The position numbers were made by a program, and so were the translations under genes. 63,524 nucleotides of DNA from Pseudomonadota bacterium (lineage in GTDB: Bacteria; Pseudomonadota; Gammaproteobacteria; Xanthomonadales; Xanthomonadaceae). A model generated the notes under the pieces. That model was given only the letters and a program-made list of their open reading frames with translations. It searched no databases and was not told the DNA's origin. The stretch is from contig JAFEEL010000053.1 in NCBI GenBank assembly GCA_018241125.1, positions 1 to 63,524 of the forward strand, given 5' to 3'. Shown one piece after another: positions 1 through 12,248 of this stretch (position 1 is the first letter of the stretch; every line of letters starts with the position of its first letter).

Positions 1-16
1 CCAACCGAATACCCGC

Positions 17-120
17 ACTGGCTTCCCATGACCCGGAATCAGGCCTCGAGCACTGGCCTCACATGTCCCGGAATACTGGCCTCGCATGCTCCGGAATCTT
101 GGCTTCTCATGAGCCGGAAT
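17..120 (+). repeat. Four 23-bp direct repeats, possible mobile-element end
   Basis: Four copies of a 23-bp unit lie at 17–39, 52–74, 75–97 and 98–120. Each has the pattern ACTGGCYTC, one base, CATG, two bases, then CCGGAAT; the last three copies are head to tail. Clusters of short direct repeats at an end are known for IS21-like and Tn7/Tn402-like elements, where they bind the transposase. The element body, if any, would lie left of the window. The repeats overlap the upstream part of the next open frame, which argues that its true start is after position 120. Confidence 0.5.
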
Positions 121-131
121 CTCCAATAGGA

Positions 132-1079
132 ATGAAATCCTTTCCTACAGCCGAAGCAGAACGTTGTCTGCAGTCCTACTTGGACTGGTCGGCCGAGCAG
201 CGCAAAAAGCGGTGGTTCATTGGCTCGGAACGTTCGGATTGTTGGCTCGTGGGATTCGCTCAACTCGCCCAGCCGCCACCGATGCTGTCCGCGCTCTCAG
301 GCTGGAAAGTGGACAGCAACACTCGGCTCACCCGGTTCGAAAGTTCACCCGAACCAGATCCTGACGCGGCCAATTTTTGGGGATGGGGTGCGCTTGCTGA
401 CGAGCGACCATTGACGTTCGTGCCGCTTCCACCGGGCACACAAGCGCGCTTGATGGAGGTCACCCAGCGCGTTGTCGGCGGGTTTCCTTCCGATACCAGC
501 ACGCCGCTCCAATTGGTGGCCCGAAACGGTTTCGACGAGCAGGCGACGCTCCTGGAGAACGCGGCGCAAAACCCTGGGTGTTTCATTGCCCTTCACGGCC
601 AAGCGACGGACGGATCCAGCTGGCTCCGCATGTCTGCCGTCGACCTTGAAACGCTGCAACTGTGTGGGAAGTTGCTCGATTGTGTCTTGGTCGCCAGCGA
701 TGCCGAGCCTGTCGACGGAGACTACTCGAGACAGACCGCCAGGACCCAGCGCTTGTCTTGCGTTGCCGGCAGGCGCCACCTTGCACATGCATTGGAACGT
801 ATGTTGTTGCAGGGGTACGCGCAGGGGTTGGAAGCCTTGCTCCGGGCTTCTCTCGGGCAACCTCCGCCAGCTGAATGGTGGCAGCCCGCCGCAGAAGTGG
901 TTGCCGGCCCCGGCACGCTCGAGCGCATTGTCACGTGCTGGGTCCGTACCGCAGCGCCAGAGGTTCGTCGGGCGGTCTGCCCGCAGCCGACTCCGATTGC
1001 GTCTGGCCGAAAGAAGCGTCGCGCAACTCGCGATCGGATGGTTGACCAGCGACGGAATCGAAAGAAGAAGTTCGCCTGA
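132..1079 (+). CDS. Orphan hypothetical protein between repeat clusters
   Basis: About 315 residues from the ATG at 132; the frame is open from 63, but that stretch is made of the 23-bp repeats, and AATAGG just before 132 could serve as a weak ribosome binding site. I do not recognise a family. The protein is soluble, Trp- and Leu-rich in its middle, with no signal peptide or membrane segment, and ends in a very basic Arg/Lys-rich tail (last ~35 residues) that could bind nucleic acid. It stands alone, bracketed by two different short-repeat clusters, and points toward the minus-strand pgi operon. The context suggests passenger DNA of a mobile element, but that is inference. It could also be a chance frame; its length and orderly composition make a real gene more likely. 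Confidence 0.45.
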   Translation: MKSFPTAEAERCLQSYLDWSAEQRKKRWFIGSERSDCWLVGFAQLAQPPPMLSALSGWKVDSNTRLTRFESSPEPDPDAANFWGWGALADERPLTFVPLPPGTQARLMEVTQRVVGGFPSDTSTPLQLVARNGFDEQATLLENAAQNPGCFIALHGQATDGSSWLRMSAVDLETLQLCGKLLDCVLVASDAEPVDGDYSRQTARTQRLSCVAGRRHLAHALERMLLQGYAQGLEALLRASLGQPPPAEWWQPAAEVVAGPGTLERIVTCWVRTAAPEVRRAVCPQPTPIASGRKKRRATRDRMVDQRRNRKKKFA

Positions 1080-1102
1080 AATCCGGCCGGTCGATCGCGT
1101 TC

Positions 1103-1190
1103 TGCAACTGAGGGGCGGTTTGTTGGCGGCAGATGCAATTCAGGGGCGATTGTTGGTAGATCTTCGACTGTGGGGCGGTTTGTTGGCACT
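1103..1190. repeat. Three ~30-bp direct repeats right of the orphan gene
   Basis: A core close to GGGGCGGTTTGTTGGC occurs at about 1112, 1143 and 1172, spaced 29–31 bp, with one inverted partial copy (ATCGCCCCAC) near 1206. Its sequence differs from the 17–120 cluster, so the two are not a simple pair of element ends. The rest of the gap up to pgi at 1328 shows nothing recognisable. Confidence 0.5.
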
Positions 1191-1327
1191 TGTTGCGGCC
1201 GACGAATCGCCCCACGTCAGCACCTATTTTCAATCAATTCAACCAGTTGCACTAGGGGTGGTTTCTTGTTGGCAGACAGCTGCCCCGCCTGCCGTCGGCA
1301 ACAACTCGAGCACCCCAGCGATCCGCC

Positions 1328-3106
1328 TCACACGGCCTTGCGGAACCGCTGGTAGCGCTTGATCAATGCACTGGTTGAACTGTCCTTGGTGGATTTGCCA
1401 CCTTTGGCGGCGATCTCGGCGGCGGCACCCTTGGCCAAGTGCTTGCCCAGTTCCACGCCGAACTGGTCGAACGAATCGATGTTCCAGACCACGCCCTGCA
1501 CGAACACCGCGTGCTCGTACAATGCCACCAGTGCGCCCAGCGTCTGCGGGGTGAGCTTTTCGCACAGGATGGTGTTGCTCGGGCGGTTGCCGTCGCAGAC
1601 GTGGTGCGGCGCCATCGCCGCCGGCACGCCGTCGGCGATGACTTGCTCTTGCGTCTTGCCGAACGCCAGCGCCTCGCCCTGCGCGACCAGATTGGCGACC
1701 AGCAAGTCGTGCTGCTCGACCGACGACCCATCCACCGGCTGGCAGAAACCGATCAAGTCGCTGGGCACCAATCGCGTGCCTTGATGCAGCAGCTGGTAGA
1801 ACGAATGCTGCCCATTGGTGCCGGCCTCGCCCCAGTAGATCGGCCCGGTCTCGAACGCCACCGGCATGCCTTCCAGATCGATGTGCTTGCCGTTGCTCTC
1901 CATCGTCAACTGTTGCAGATAGGCCGGAAAGCGCTTGAGGTAGTTCGAGTACGGCAGCACGGCTACCGTTTCGGCGCCGAACAGGAAATTGTTGTTCCAG
2001 ATCGCCAGCATGCCCAGCAGCATCGGCAGGTTGCGTTCAGGCGGCGCGGAGCGGAAATGGCTGTCCATCGCGTGGAAGCCCGACAGCAGCGCGCGGAAAT
2101 TCTCCGGGCCGATCGCGACCATGGTGGACAGGCCGATCGCCGAATCCATCGAGTAGCGCCCGCCGACCCAATCCCACATCGCGAACATGTTGGCTGGCTC
2201 GATGCCGAACTTCTTCACTTCGTCGAGGTTGGAGGACACCGCCACGAAGTGCCTAGCGACCGCCTTGGGGTCGCGCATGGTGGTGACCACCCACTGCTTG
2301 GCGGCATTGGCGTTGGTCAGCGTTTCTTGCGTGGTGAAGGTCTTGGAGCAGACGATGAACACCGTCTCGCCGGGGTCGAGGTCGCGCGTGACTTCATGGA
2401 AATCGGCACCATCGACGTTGGAGATGAAGCGAAAGTTCAACTCGCGCTGGCTATACGCCTTGAGTGCCTCGTAGGCCATCACCGGCCCCAGATCCGAGCC
2501 GCCGATGCCGATGTTGACGATGTTGCGGATACGCCGCCCGGAGTTGCCGCGCCACTCGCCGCTGCGGATCTTGCCGGCGAACGTCATCATCTGTTCGAGC
2601 ACCGCATGCACTTCCGGCACGACGTTGCGGCCATCGACGTTGAACATGCCCGACTTGGGCATGCGCAGTGCCACATGCCCGACCGCGCGGTTCTCGGTGC
2701 TGTTGATCTTCGCCCCGGCGAACATCGCATCGCGCTTTTGCGTGACTTCACTGGCGGCCAGCAGCTTGAACAACAACTGCATGGTCTCGTCGGTGACGCG
2801 GTTCTTCGAGTAGTCGAGATAGATGCCGGTGCCGATGGCCTCGGCGCACAAGCGGGTGCCACGGCGCTCATCGGTCTTGAACAAATCACGCAGGTGCGTG
2901 GGCATCAACTTGCCGCCGTGCGCCTTGAGCGCCAGCCACTCCGGACGCGAGGCCGGGCGCACCGACTTGCCGTGCGGGCGCGACGGGGCGGCTGCGGGCG
3001 GCTTGCCGCCGGCCGGCGGAACCGGGGCACGCGGCGGCGATGCGGGCGGCGTGCGTGCTGGTGGGGCGACGGGGGTGCGCGGCGGCGGGGTCGATCCGAT
3101 GGGCAT
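1328..3106 (-). CDS. pgi: Glucose-6-phosphate isomerase
   Basis: Interconverts glucose 6-phosphate and fructose 6-phosphate in the cytoplasm, linking glycolysis with the pentose phosphate branch. The 592-residue protein shows the family signatures GIGGSDLGP in the first sugar-isomerase domain and TMESNGK in the second, and it runs to the expected C-terminus. The ATG at 3106 overlaps the stop of tal by one base (TGATG) and has GGAG seven bases upstream, so translation is probably coupled. Odd: residues ~4–45 form a Pro/Ala/Arg-rich low-complexity extension before the conserved start of the fold (near [11 protein letters not shown]). An internal GTG just before that point is an alternative start. 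Last gene of the zwf–HAD–tal–pgi operon. Confidence 0.96.
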   Translation of the reverse strand: MPIGSTPPPRTPVAPPARTPPASPPRAPVPPAGGKPPAAAPSRPHGKSVRPASRPEWLALKAHGGKLMPTHLRDLFKTDERRGTRLCAEAIGTGIYLDYSKNRVTDETMQLLFKLLAASEVTQKRDAMFAGAKINSTENRAVGHVALRMPKSGMFNVDGRNVVPEVHAVLEQMMTFAGKIRSGEWRGNSGRRIRNIVNIGIGGSDLGPVMAYEALKAYSQRELNFRFISNVDGADFHEVTRDLDPGETVFIVCSKTFTTQETLTNANAAKQWVVTTMRDPKAVARHFVAVSSNLDEVKKFGIEPANMFAMWDWVGGRYSMDSAIGLSTMVAIGPENFRALLSGFHAMDSHFRSAPPERNLPMLLGMLAIWNNNFLFGAETVAVLPYSNYLKRFPAYLQQLTMESNGKHIDLEGMPVAFETGPIYWGEAGTNGQHSFYQLLHQGTRLVPSDLIGFCQPVDGSSVEQHDLLVANLVAQGEALAFGKTQEQVIADGVPAAMAPHHVCDGNRPSNTILCEKLTPQTLGALVALYEHAVFVQGVVWNIDSFDQFGVELGKHLAKGAAAEIAAKGGKSTKDSSTSALIKRYQRFRKAV

Positions 3107-4182
3107 CACGGGGCTCCGGACAGGCTCTGGGTTTTGGCGGCGATGCGTGCGAGCAGTTCCTTCCACGACTTGACGAACGCCACCGCGCCATCATTTTGCA
3201 ACTGCGCGGCGAGCGCGTCGATATCCACGCCGGCTTGCGCGAAACGCGCCAGCGTGGCCTCGCCGTCTTCGGCCAGAGCATTGCCGATGCGGCCGTGATC
3301 GGCGTAGGCGCGCAGGGTTTTGTCAGGAATCGTGTCGATGGTGTCCGCTGCGGCCAGCGCTTCGACATACAACACGTCGGAGGCGTTGGGATCCTTGGTG
3401 CCGGTGCTGGCCCACAGCAACCGTTGCGGCTTGCCGCCGGCGGCAATGACCTTGCGCATGCGTTCGGAGGCAAGCAGCTGCCGGTAGGCGCGGTGGGTGC
3501 GCTGGCCGATGGCGATGCCGAGGCGATTCTTCAGATCATCGCCCACCTGCCCCGCCACCGCCTTGTCCCAGCGGCTGATGAACACCGAGGCCACGCTGGC
3601 CACGTTCGCATCCAATCCGGCGCCGATGCGCCGCTCGATGCCGCGCAGATACGCGTCGGCAGCCGCGAGATATTGCTCGCGCGAAAACAGCAAGGTCACA
3701 TTCACCGGCACCCCGGCGAAGATCGCCTCCTCGATCGCCGGCACGCCCTCAGGGGTGCCGGGAATCTTCACGAACAAGTTCGCCCGCTGGCCCTGCGCGT
3801 GGATGGCCTTGGCCGCGGCGATGGTGCCGGCGGTGTCGGCGGCCAGCAGCGGCGAGACTTCCATCGACACCCAGCCGTCCACGCCAGCGCTGGCGGCGTG
3901 GGTGGGCGCGAACATGTCGGCGGCGCGGCGCAGATCGTCCAGCGCCAGGCGGATGAAGGCGTCCTCGCCGGTGATGCCCTGCCCGGCCATTTTCACGATG
4001 TCGGCATCGTAAGTGTGCGTGCCGGCGATCGCCTCGTCGAAGATGGTCGGGTTGGAGGTCAACCCGGTGACGTTGCGCTGCGCGATGTAGCGCGCCAGCG
4101 TGCCGTCTTCGAGGATGTCGCGGGTGATGTTGTCCAGCCACAGGCTCTGGCCGAGATCGTGCAATGCCTTGGTCGGGTTCAT
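3106..4182 (-). CDS. tal: Transaldolase
   Basis: Transfers a dihydroxyacetone unit between sugar phosphates in the non-oxidative pentose phosphate pathway. About 358 residues. The N-terminal [18 protein letters not shown] and [16 protein letters not shown] segments and the Schiff-base lysine in [10 protein letters not shown] are clear. The length is that of the longer transaldolase class also found fused to Pgi in some bacteria; here the two genes are separate but overlap. Two adjacent ATG codons (4185, 4182) are possible; GGAG lies five bases before the second. It follows the HAD gene by about 26 bases and belongs to the same operon as zwf and pgi. Confidence 0.96.
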   Translation of the reverse strand: MNPTKALHDLGQSLWLDNITRDILEDGTLARYIAQRNVTGLTSNPTIFDEAIAGTHTYDADIVKMAGQGITGEDAFIRLALDDLRRAADMFAPTHAASAGVDGWVSMEVSPLLAADTAGTIAAAKAIHAQGQRANLFVKIPGTPEGVPAIEEAIFAGVPVNVTLLFSREQYLAAADAYLRGIERRIGAGLDANVASVASVFISRWDKAVAGQVGDDLKNRLGIAIGQRTHRAYRQLLASERMRKVIAAGGKPQRLLWASTGTKDPNASDVLYVEALAAADTIDTIPDKTLRAYADHGRIGNALAEDGEATLARFAQAGVDIDALAAQLQNDGAVAFVKSWKELLARIAAKTQSLSGAP

Positions 4183-4208
4183 CATGGCTCCGTTGGGTTT
4201 CAGTGGAT

Positions 4209-4904
4209 TCAAGTGCCGCCGACCGCAGCCGGCGCCGGGATGCGCAGCCAGTCGCCGGTAGCCTGACAAAGGTCACCGATGCGTTCGACCACCCGATCGG
4301 GCGCAGGTTCCGGCATCGCATGGGCGGCGTCGGCGGCGTAGTGGCCTTGGCGCACGAACACCGTGGTCAGCCCATCGCCCAGCACGCGCTTCATCGCCGC
4401 CAGCAACTGCGGCTTGTCGTCCACCATCACGTAATGCGCGGCCGGAAAGCGGGCGCGCAGTGCATCGATCGAGCGTTCCTTGTGCACGGTCACCAGCACC
4501 CTGCCCTGCACCGCGTCCCACAGACCGGCGCGCTGGATCTTGCGCGGCTGGAAGACGATGTCGCCGTCGGAAAAAATCGCGACCGCAGCAATGGTGCGCA
4601 GGTGCGCGATGGCTTCCAGCGCGTGTGCATACAGGTGATCGGCGAACGGGTAATCGAGCAGGAACGATGACATCGCCAGCAGTTCGGGCGTCTCGTCGAT
4701 CTCCAGGCGCAGGCGCTGCAAAGCCGCCAGATAATCGACATAGCCCACTTCGCCGCGCACCGCTTCGTAATGGCGCCAGTAGATCGCTGCGCGCTCGGGG
4801 CCGAAGTCACGCAGCAGGCGCGCAGCAAGGTCGTCCTTGAAGCGGTCGTTGTCGAACAGGGTGTTGTCGACATCGAGCAAGATGATGGCCTCGGTACTCA
4901 ACAT
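4209..4904 (-). CDS. HAD-family hydrolase in the zwf operon
   Basis: About 231 residues. HAD motif I is visible as [10 protein letters not shown] near the N-terminus and motif IV as VDDKP near residue 170; motif II corresponds to FSDGD and a lysine follows in VHKERS. These are the phosphoryl-transfer residues of the superfamily, so a small phosphatase is expected; the substrate cannot be read from sequence. The ATG at 4904 lies inside the end of zwf (7-nt overlap), so it is translationally coupled to glucose-6-phosphate dehydrogenase and precedes tal. That position makes a sugar-phosphate or housekeeping phosphatase role plausible, which is inference. A gene for 6-phosphogluconolactonase is not found in this operon, but HAD proteins are not known to replace it. 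Confidence 0.85.
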   Translation of the reverse strand: MLSTEAIILLDVDNTLFDNDRFKDDLAARLLRDFGPERAAIYWRHYEAVRGEVGYVDYLAALQRLRLEIDETPELLAMSSFLLDYPFADHLYAHALEAIAHLRTIAAVAIFSDGDIVFQPRKIQRAGLWDAVQGRVLVTVHKERSIDALRARFPAAHYVMVDDKPQLLAAMKRVLGDGLTTVFVRQGHYAADAAHAMPEPAPDRVVERIGDLCQATGDWLRIPAPAAVGGT

Positions 4905-6316
4905 GGCGCGCTTTGTTCGGCCAGCGGGTCGTGCCAGCCTTCGCGCGCAGCGACCAGTTTGGCCGCGGCCGCCGGGCCCCACTGGCCGGACGCGTAGGGT
5001 GAGGGCGGCTCGATGTGCACACCGGGTACGCCGGACACCATCGGCTCGACCACGCGCCACGCCGCTTCCACCGAGTCGTCGCGGGTGAACAACGAGGCTT
5101 CGCCGTGGATGGCATCGCCGAGCAGACGCTCGTAAGGCGATTTTTCCCGCGACAACTGCCGGCGTGCGACCAGTTCCACGCGCTCACCGACCATGTCCTC
5201 GCCGACCTTCTTCACCCGCGTGCCGGCGCAGATCGACACTTCCGGGCTGAGGCGAAAGCGGAAGTAGTTGGAATCGCGCGCGCCGATGTCGTCGAACACG
5301 CCCACCGGCGGGCGCTTGAGATCGACGAACACTTCGGTCGCGGTGATCGGCAGGTTCTTGCCGGCGCGGATGTAGAACGGCACCCCGGCCCAGCGCCAGG
5401 TGTCGATGTGCAGGCGCAGGGCGACGAAGGTTTCGACCTTGGAATCCCTGGCCACGCCCGGCTCGTCGCGGTAACCGTCGAACTGCCCGCGCACCACCTC
5501 GCGCGGATCCAGCGGACGCATCGCCCGGAACAGACGCAGCTTCTCGGCGCGCAGCGCATCCACATCGCGGGTGGTCGGCGCATCCATCGCCAGCAGCGCC
5601 ACCACTTGCAGCAGGTGGTTTTGCACCACGTCGCGGATCGTGCCCACCTCCTCGTAGAAGCTGCCGCGGCCTTGCACGCCGAAGTTTTCGGCCATGGTGA
5701 TCTGCACGCTGTCTACGTAGTGGCGATTCCAGATCGGCTCCAGGAAGGTGTTGGCGAAACGGAAATACAGCAGGTTCTGCACCGCTTCCTTGCCCAGATA
5801 GTGGTCGATGCGGAAGATCGCTTCTTCCGGAAACACCGAGTGCAAGGTGGCGTTGAGCGCGTGCGCGGATGCCAGATCGCGGCCAAAGGGTTTTTCCACG
5901 ATCACGCGGGCGCCCGTCGCGCATCCGGCCTTGTCCAGGCCCTGCACCACGGTGGCGAACAGGCTGGGCGGGATGGCGAGATAATGGATCGGCCGCTGCG
6001 CGCCGCCCAGTGCCTGCTTGAGCGCGGCGAAGGTCGCCGCATCGGCATAATCGCCGTCGATGTAGCCAAGGTTCGCCGACAGCTTGGCGAAGGCATCCGG
6101 ATCGAGGGTGTCATGCTTGACGATGCTGTCACGGGCACGCTCGCGCAACTGCTCGACGCTCCAGCCGGCATGCGCCACGCCGATGATGGGGATGTCCATA
6201 CCGTCGCGGCGGATCATCGCCTGCAACGCGGGGAAGATTTTCTTGTAGGCCAGATCGCCGGTGGCACCGAAGAACACGAAAGCGTCGGATGGGAGGTTGC
6301 TCGGTGCGTTGGCCAT
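4898..6316 (-). CDS. zwf: Glucose-6-phosphate 1-dehydrogenase
   Basis: Oxidises glucose 6-phosphate to 6-phosphogluconolactone with NADP/NAD, the entry to the oxidative pentose phosphate and Entner–Doudoroff routes. About 472 residues. The nucleotide-binding [15 protein letters not shown] opens the protein, EKPFGRD follows, and the active-site DHYLGKE is intact. The ATG at 6316 ([10 protein letters not shown]) was chosen because the conserved fold starts directly after it; the open frame continues upstream to 6511 but crosses a tRNA gene and a terminator. It is the first gene of the zwf–HAD–tal–pgi operon. A promoter should lie between 6317 and about 6428. Confidence 0.97.
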   Translation of the reverse strand: MANAPSNLPSDAFVFFGATGDLAYKKIFPALQAMIRRDGMDIPIIGVAHAGWSVEQLRERARDSIVKHDTLDPDAFAKLSANLGYIDGDYADAATFAALKQALGGAQRPIHYLAIPPSLFATVVQGLDKAGCATGARVIVEKPFGRDLASAHALNATLHSVFPEEAIFRIDHYLGKEAVQNLLYFRFANTFLEPIWNRHYVDSVQITMAENFGVQGRGSFYEEVGTIRDVVQNHLLQVVALLAMDAPTTRDVDALRAEKLRLFRAMRPLDPREVVRGQFDGYRDEPGVARDSKVETFVALRLHIDTWRWAGVPFYIRAGKNLPITATEVFVDLKRPPVGVFDDIGARDSNYFRFRLSPEVSICAGTRVKKVGEDMVGERVELVARRQLSREKSPYERLLGDAIHGEASLFTRDDSVEAAWRVVEPMVSGVPGVHIEPPSPYASGQWGPAAAAKLVAAREGWHDPLAEQSAPC

Positions 6317-6428
6317 CGCCGATTTCCATTGCGCGCACCGCCAGTGCTGGCGGCATCGGAATGCCAAGACTAGCAGGGCGCATGTTTGCGTGGAGTTATG
6401 ACTGCACGGCGCGCCGGCCGCGTCGGCG

Positions 6429-6461
6429 AAAACAAGACAGGGCCGCCTCGCGGCAGCCCTG
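6429..6461 (-). terminator. Terminator after tRNA-Glu
   Basis: On the minus strand a 9-bp stem (AGGGCTGCC / GGCGGCCCT) with a GCGA loop is followed by GTCTTGTTTTC. It sits between the 3' end of tRNA-Glu and the zwf start, so it separates the tRNA transcript from the sugar operon. Confidence 0.65.
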
Positions 6462-6476
6462 CTTGGGTGCATCGTG

Positions 6477-6552
6477 TGGCGTCCCCACGGGGATTCGAAC
6501 CCCGGTCGCAACCGTGAAAGGGTTGTGTCCTAGGCCTCTAGACGATGGGGAC
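6477..6552 (-). tRNA. tRNA-Glu (anticodon TTC)
   Basis: 76 bases including an encoded CCA. The minus strand reads GTCCCCA…TGGGGAC for the acceptor stem, the anticodon loop is CTTTCAC (TTC), and the T arm contains GGTTCGAATCC. It lies 142 bp downstream of tRNA-Ala on the same strand; the gap between them holds only short GC-rich hairpins and no gene. Confidence 0.97.
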
Positions 6553-6694
6553 TTAGGTAATCCTTCTGCGCTGTAGCGGCTTGGGCGTGCGATTCGCAGG
6601 ACAGGCGCGAACCCGTGAACTGAGCAACCGCTCGCCCGCCAAAACCCGCCGTCTCCGGCGTAACGCCCTGCACCCGAAGGGCAGACAAAACAAG

Positions 6695-6770
<76 letters not shown>

Positions 6771-6788
6771 ACGTGCTGGCGAACGGCA

Positions 6789-6818
6789 AGGATAGCCTGT
6801 CTATTCCAAATCAGTCAA
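6789..6818 (-). promoter_or_regulatory. Sigma-70 promoter of the tRNA-Ala/Glu unit
   Basis: On the minus strand TTGACT (6818–6813) and TATCCT (6794–6789) are separated by 18 bases, and the mature tRNA begins about 18 bases after the −10 box. It directly follows the terminator of the upstream gene. Confidence 0.7.
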
Positions 6819-6819
6819 G

Positions 6820-6839
6820 AAAAATCCCGGCAAACCGGG
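6820..6839 (-). terminator. Terminator of the DUF1249 gene
   Basis: Minus-strand stem CCCGG–TTTG–CCGGG followed by ATTTTTC, nine bases after the stop codon of the DUF1249 gene. It ends immediately before the −35 box of the tRNA promoter. Confidence 0.75.
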
Positions 6840-6847
6840 TCGATCGA

Positions 6848-7342
6848 TCAGGCCACCACGGCCAGATCGTCCAACGGTCGAATCGAAGTGGGCCCGTGGC
6901 CCTGTTCGAGCAGATATTCCAGCCACTTGTTGAAGAACACGTTCATGCGCATGCGGTGATCGATGCGCGTGGCCAATGGCGGGTGCAGGCCGAGCACGTT
7001 CTGCCAGTGTCGTCCGAGGTGGCAATGGGTGACTTCCGCCTGTCGCGCATCGCGGTAGTGACGCACCCACGCGCTGGGGTCGGGGACGGTATCCGGGCCA
7101 TCGGACAAGCGCGGGTAAAACAGGCGCAACTCCGTCGTGTATGGGTGCCGCTCGACCACGTCGATGCGCAGATCCAGCCCATCGCGGCCATGTGACATGT
7201 GGCGGCCCACCGCCAGCAGCTCGGGAACGATGAGCCGCTGCAAGCGCTGGTGATTCTCCGCGTACAGCGCCATCAGCCACGCAAAGCGACTCAGGCGCGG
7301 GATGCGCAGTGGCGTGGCGGAGGTTCGGGCGATGGCAGACAT
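6848..7342 (-). CDS. DUF1249 (YqiB-type) protein
   Basis: About 164 residues from the ATG at 7342. It matches the DUF1249 pattern of gammaproteobacteria: an N-terminal YAENHQRLQRLIP-like stretch, then ELRLFYPRLSDG, the Arg-rich VRHYRDARQAEVTHC segment and a C-terminal KWLEYLLEQGHG. No signal peptide or membrane segment is seen. The biochemical role of the family is unknown. It ends with its own terminator before the tRNA promoter; a separate gene (ppsR) lies upstream on the same strand, with about 130 bp between them. Confidence 0.85.
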   Translation of the reverse strand: MSAIARTSATPLRIPRLSRFAWLMALYAENHQRLQRLIVPELLAVGRHMSHGRDGLDLRIDVVERHPYTTELRLFYPRLSDGPDTVPDPSAWVRHYRDARQAEVTHCHLGRHWQNVLGLHPPLATRIDHRMRMNVFFNKWLEYLLEQGHGPTSIRPLDDLAVVA

Positions 7343-7470
7343 GGCCGATGCTAGCCACGCCGGTGCGATTTCGGCAATGCCTTGCCAGATGCCACGCGCC
7401 GTCGCACACTCACAGGCTCCGGCGCCGGAGTTCACCGACCGCCCGCCGCAACGGCCCTGCCGTCGTTCGA

Positions 7471-8337
7471 TCAGAACAACTGCCGCTGGATGCCCAGCGC
7501 GGCCATTACCTTGCTGGCGATTTCCTCGATCGATGCATGCGTGGTGCTTTGCACCGGGATGCGCTCGGCCTTGAACAGGGCCTCGGCTGCCGACACTTCC
7601 TTCCTGCACTGCTCGATGGTGGCGTAGCGGCTATCGGGGCGGCGCTCCTGGCGTATCTGTCGCAAGCGCGCCGGGTCGATGGTCAGGCCGTACAGCTTGC
7701 GCCGGAACGGACGCAGGCGCGGCGGTAGTTCCATGTGCCCCAAGTCGTCGTCGGTGAGCGGGTAGTTGGCCGCGCGCACGCCATAGTGCAGCGCCAGGTA
7801 CAGGCAGGTCGGGGTCTTGCCCGACCGCGACACGCCGACCAGGATCAGGTCGGCCTCGGAGTAGTTGACGTTGCCGCCGTCGTCGTGGGTCAGCGCGTAG
7901 TTGGTGGCATTGATGCGCGCCTCGTAGGCGGCAAAGTCGACCATGCCGTGCGCGTGCCCGACGTGGCGCTGGCGTTGCTTGCCCAGCTCGCTTTCCAGCG
8001 GCCCGATGAATGGCCCGAACACATCCAGGATCAGCGCGCCGCTGCTTTCCAGCACCACGTTGACCGATTCTTCCATCACCGAGGTGATGATGATCGGTCG
8101 GCAGCCCAGGCGTTCGCAGGCCGATGCGATCTGCCGCAACGCATCGCGCGCCTTGTCCGGGGTATCAACGAAGGAGTACCGCTGGGTGTGGAAGCGCACG
8201 CCCTCGAACTGCGTGAGCAGGCTGTGGCCGATGGTCTCGGCGGTGATGCCAGTGCCGTCGGAAACGTAGAACACCAACCGCTCGCGCGTGACGCCGTTGC
8301 CGCCGGACGGTCCTTCCACGATGTCTTCCACCATCAT
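7471..8337 (-). CDS. ppsR: PEP synthase regulatory protein (kinase/pyrophosphorylase)
   Basis: 288 residues of the DUF299 family. It inactivates PEP synthase by ADP-dependent phosphorylation of a threonine and reactivates it by phosphate-dependent removal. Visible marks are the N-terminal [19 protein letters not shown] and the P-loop [15 protein letters not shown] near residue 155, followed by NYPLTDDD. Two adjacent ATG codons are possible starts (8337 or 8334). It is divergent from ppsA, its target, with about 190 bp between the two starts, which is the usual arrangement in proteobacteria and supports both assignments. Confidence 0.95.
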   Translation of the reverse strand: MMVEDIVEGPSGGNGVTRERLVFYVSDGTGITAETIGHSLLTQFEGVRFHTQRYSFVDTPDKARDALRQIASACERLGCRPIIITSVMEESVNVVLESSGALILDVFGPFIGPLESELGKQRQRHVGHAHGMVDFAAYEARINATNYALTHDDGGNVNYSEADLILVGVSRSGKTPTCLYLALHYGVRAANYPLTDDDLGHMELPPRLRPFRRKLYGLTIDPARLRQIRQERRPDSRYATIEQCRKEVSAAEALFKAERIPVQSTTHASIEEIASKVMAALGIQRQLF

Positions 8338-8530
8338 GCGCGACGCCGCTCGTGCCCAGAAGATCGGCCATTCTACGCCGCACCGTCCCGATCCGGCCCC
8401 ATGATCGATCAGCAGTACGTCATGACCGGCACGGCAGCGGCCAATGCGAGCAATCGCTCGACGCGCGCAGGTAAAATAGGCAGTTCATCGGGCGCCGCCC
8501 GATCATCGTCGAACCTTGCCGGAGCCCGCC

Positions 8531-10918
<2,388 letters not shown>

Positions 10919-10922
10919 AGCC

Positions 10923-11828
10923 ATGCTCAGCGCGCCTCCCGTGTCGTCGCCCGTGCAACAAGTGCTCGATCACCCGGTGCTGCAGTCCTCGCGGTTTTTC
11001 GACCGGCTGCAGCGCATCGACTGGCCGGAACTGAGCCTGGAATGGGGCGTGCGCATCGCCGCGGCGCTGCTGATCCTGGGCATCGGCGTGTGGCTGGCCA
11101 AACTGTTGGCGAAAGTGCTCGCGCGCGGGCTGACGCGGCTGGGCGTGGATTCCATCCTCACCGTGTTCCTCGGCAACCTCACCCGTGCGGTGTGCATCGT
11201 GGTGGTGGTGGTGGCGGCGATGGACGAAGTCGGGCTGCCGACGACCTCCCTGCTGGCGGTCATCGGCGCGGCCGGGCTGGGCATCGGCCTGGCGTTGAAG
11301 GACTCGCTGTCGAACATCGCCGCTGGCGTGATGTTGATCGCTTTGCGCCCGTTTCGCGCCGGCGATGAGGTCGAGGTCGCCGGGTTGCCGGGCATCGTCG
11401 AACAGGTGCGGATTTTCCAGACCGTGCTGCGCACCAACGACAACCGCAGGATCGTCCTTCCAAATGGATTGATCGTCGCCGCGCCGATCACCAACTACAC
11501 CGTGCTGGGGCAGCGGCGGGTGGAACTGACGATCGCGATCGCCTACGGCGACGACATCCGTGTAGCCCGCACGGAACTGCTGGCCGCGGCGCGGGCCAAC
11601 CCGCGCGTGCTGCCCGACCCGGCGCCCGACGCGGTGGTCACGGCGCTGGCCGACACCAGCATGCAAGTTTCGCTGCGTGCGTGGGTTGCCAGCGGCGACT
11701 ATGCCGCGGCCAAATGCGAACTGCTGGAGGAGGCGCGGCTGGCGCTGGATGCCTGCGGCGTGAACGCACCCCATCCACACCATGTGGTGCACCTGCACGC
11801 GCCGACGCCACCGGTGCCGAGCGCGTAA
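10923..11828 (+). CDS. MscS-family small-conductance mechanosensitive channel
   Basis: 301 residues in the inner membrane; opens on membrane tension to release solutes in hypo-osmotic shock. Two N-terminal hydrophobic segments (about 40–60 and 85–105) precede the pore-lining third helix, whose Gly/Ala pattern LLAVIGAAGLGIGLALKDSL is diagnostic. The beta domain with VEVAGLPGIVEQVRIFQTVL and RIVLPNG follows. The length is that of the minimal MscS class. The start lies four bases after ppsA, so the two are probably cotranscribed. The His-rich C-terminal tail (HPHHVVHLH) is unusual and could bind metal. The 123-bp repeat array begins 28 bp after the stop. Confidence 0.93.
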   Translation: MLSAPPVSSPVQQVLDHPVLQSSRFFDRLQRIDWPELSLEWGVRIAAALLILGIGVWLAKLLAKVLARGLTRLGVDSILTVFLGNLTRAVCIVVVVVAAMDEVGLPTTSLLAVIGAAGLGIGLALKDSLSNIAAGVMLIALRPFRAGDEVEVAGLPGIVEQVRIFQTVLRTNDNRRIVLPNGLIVAAPITNYTVLGQRRVELTIAIAYGDDIRVARTELLAAARANPRVLPDPAPDAVVTALADTSMQVSLRAWVASGDYAAAKCELLEEARLALDACGVNAPHPHHVVHLHAPTPPVPSA

Positions 11829-11856
11829 CCGCACGCCCGAACACAACGGCACGGAT

Positions 11857-12248
11857 CGGTGGTCCGCAAGCGCGCTCGGGCCGTTCGCAAGCGCGCCCGA
11901 AAAGTTCCCGCGAGCACACGTCCGTGTGGCTTGGCGCCGGCCGGCGCATCCATGTGCCGGCGTTCGCTCGCGCGCGGACCGGTGGTCCGCAAGCGCGCTC
12001 GGGCCGTTCGCAAGCGCGCCCGAAAAGTTCCCGCCAGCACACGTCCGTGTGGCTTGGCGCCGGCCGGCGCATCCATGCGCCGGCGTTCGCTCGCGCGCGG
12101 ACCGGTGGTCCGCAAGCGCGCTCGGGCCGTTCGCAAGCGCGCCCGAAAAGTTCCCGCGAGCACACGTCCGTGTGGCTTGGCGCCGGCCGGCGCATCCGTG
12201 CGCCGGCGTTCGCTCGCGCGCGGACCGGTGGTCCGCAAGCGCGCTCGC
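11857..12248. repeat. 123-bp tandem repeat array, 3.2 copies
   Basis: The segment beginning CGGTGGTCCGCAAGCGCGCT recurs at 11857, 11980, 12103 and 12226 with an exact 123-bp period; the last copy is cut short after about 22 bases. Only a few bases differ between copies. Each unit contains the palindrome GCGCCGGCCGGCGC and other inverted GC-rich segments. Because 123 is a multiple of three, long open frames cross the array in several frames on both strands; these are artefacts. The array fills the whole gap between the channel gene and the stop codon of the diguanylate cyclase (convergent genes). Confidence 0.95.

Noticed and set aside
1439-3298. 619-residue plus-strand frame opposite pgi
   Set aside because: Antisense shadow; it also crosses into tal, and no family features are seen.
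4209-4904. HAD gene as a missing 6-phosphogluconolactonase
   Set aside because: The motifs are those of a phosphatase; known lactonases (Pgl types) have unrelated folds.
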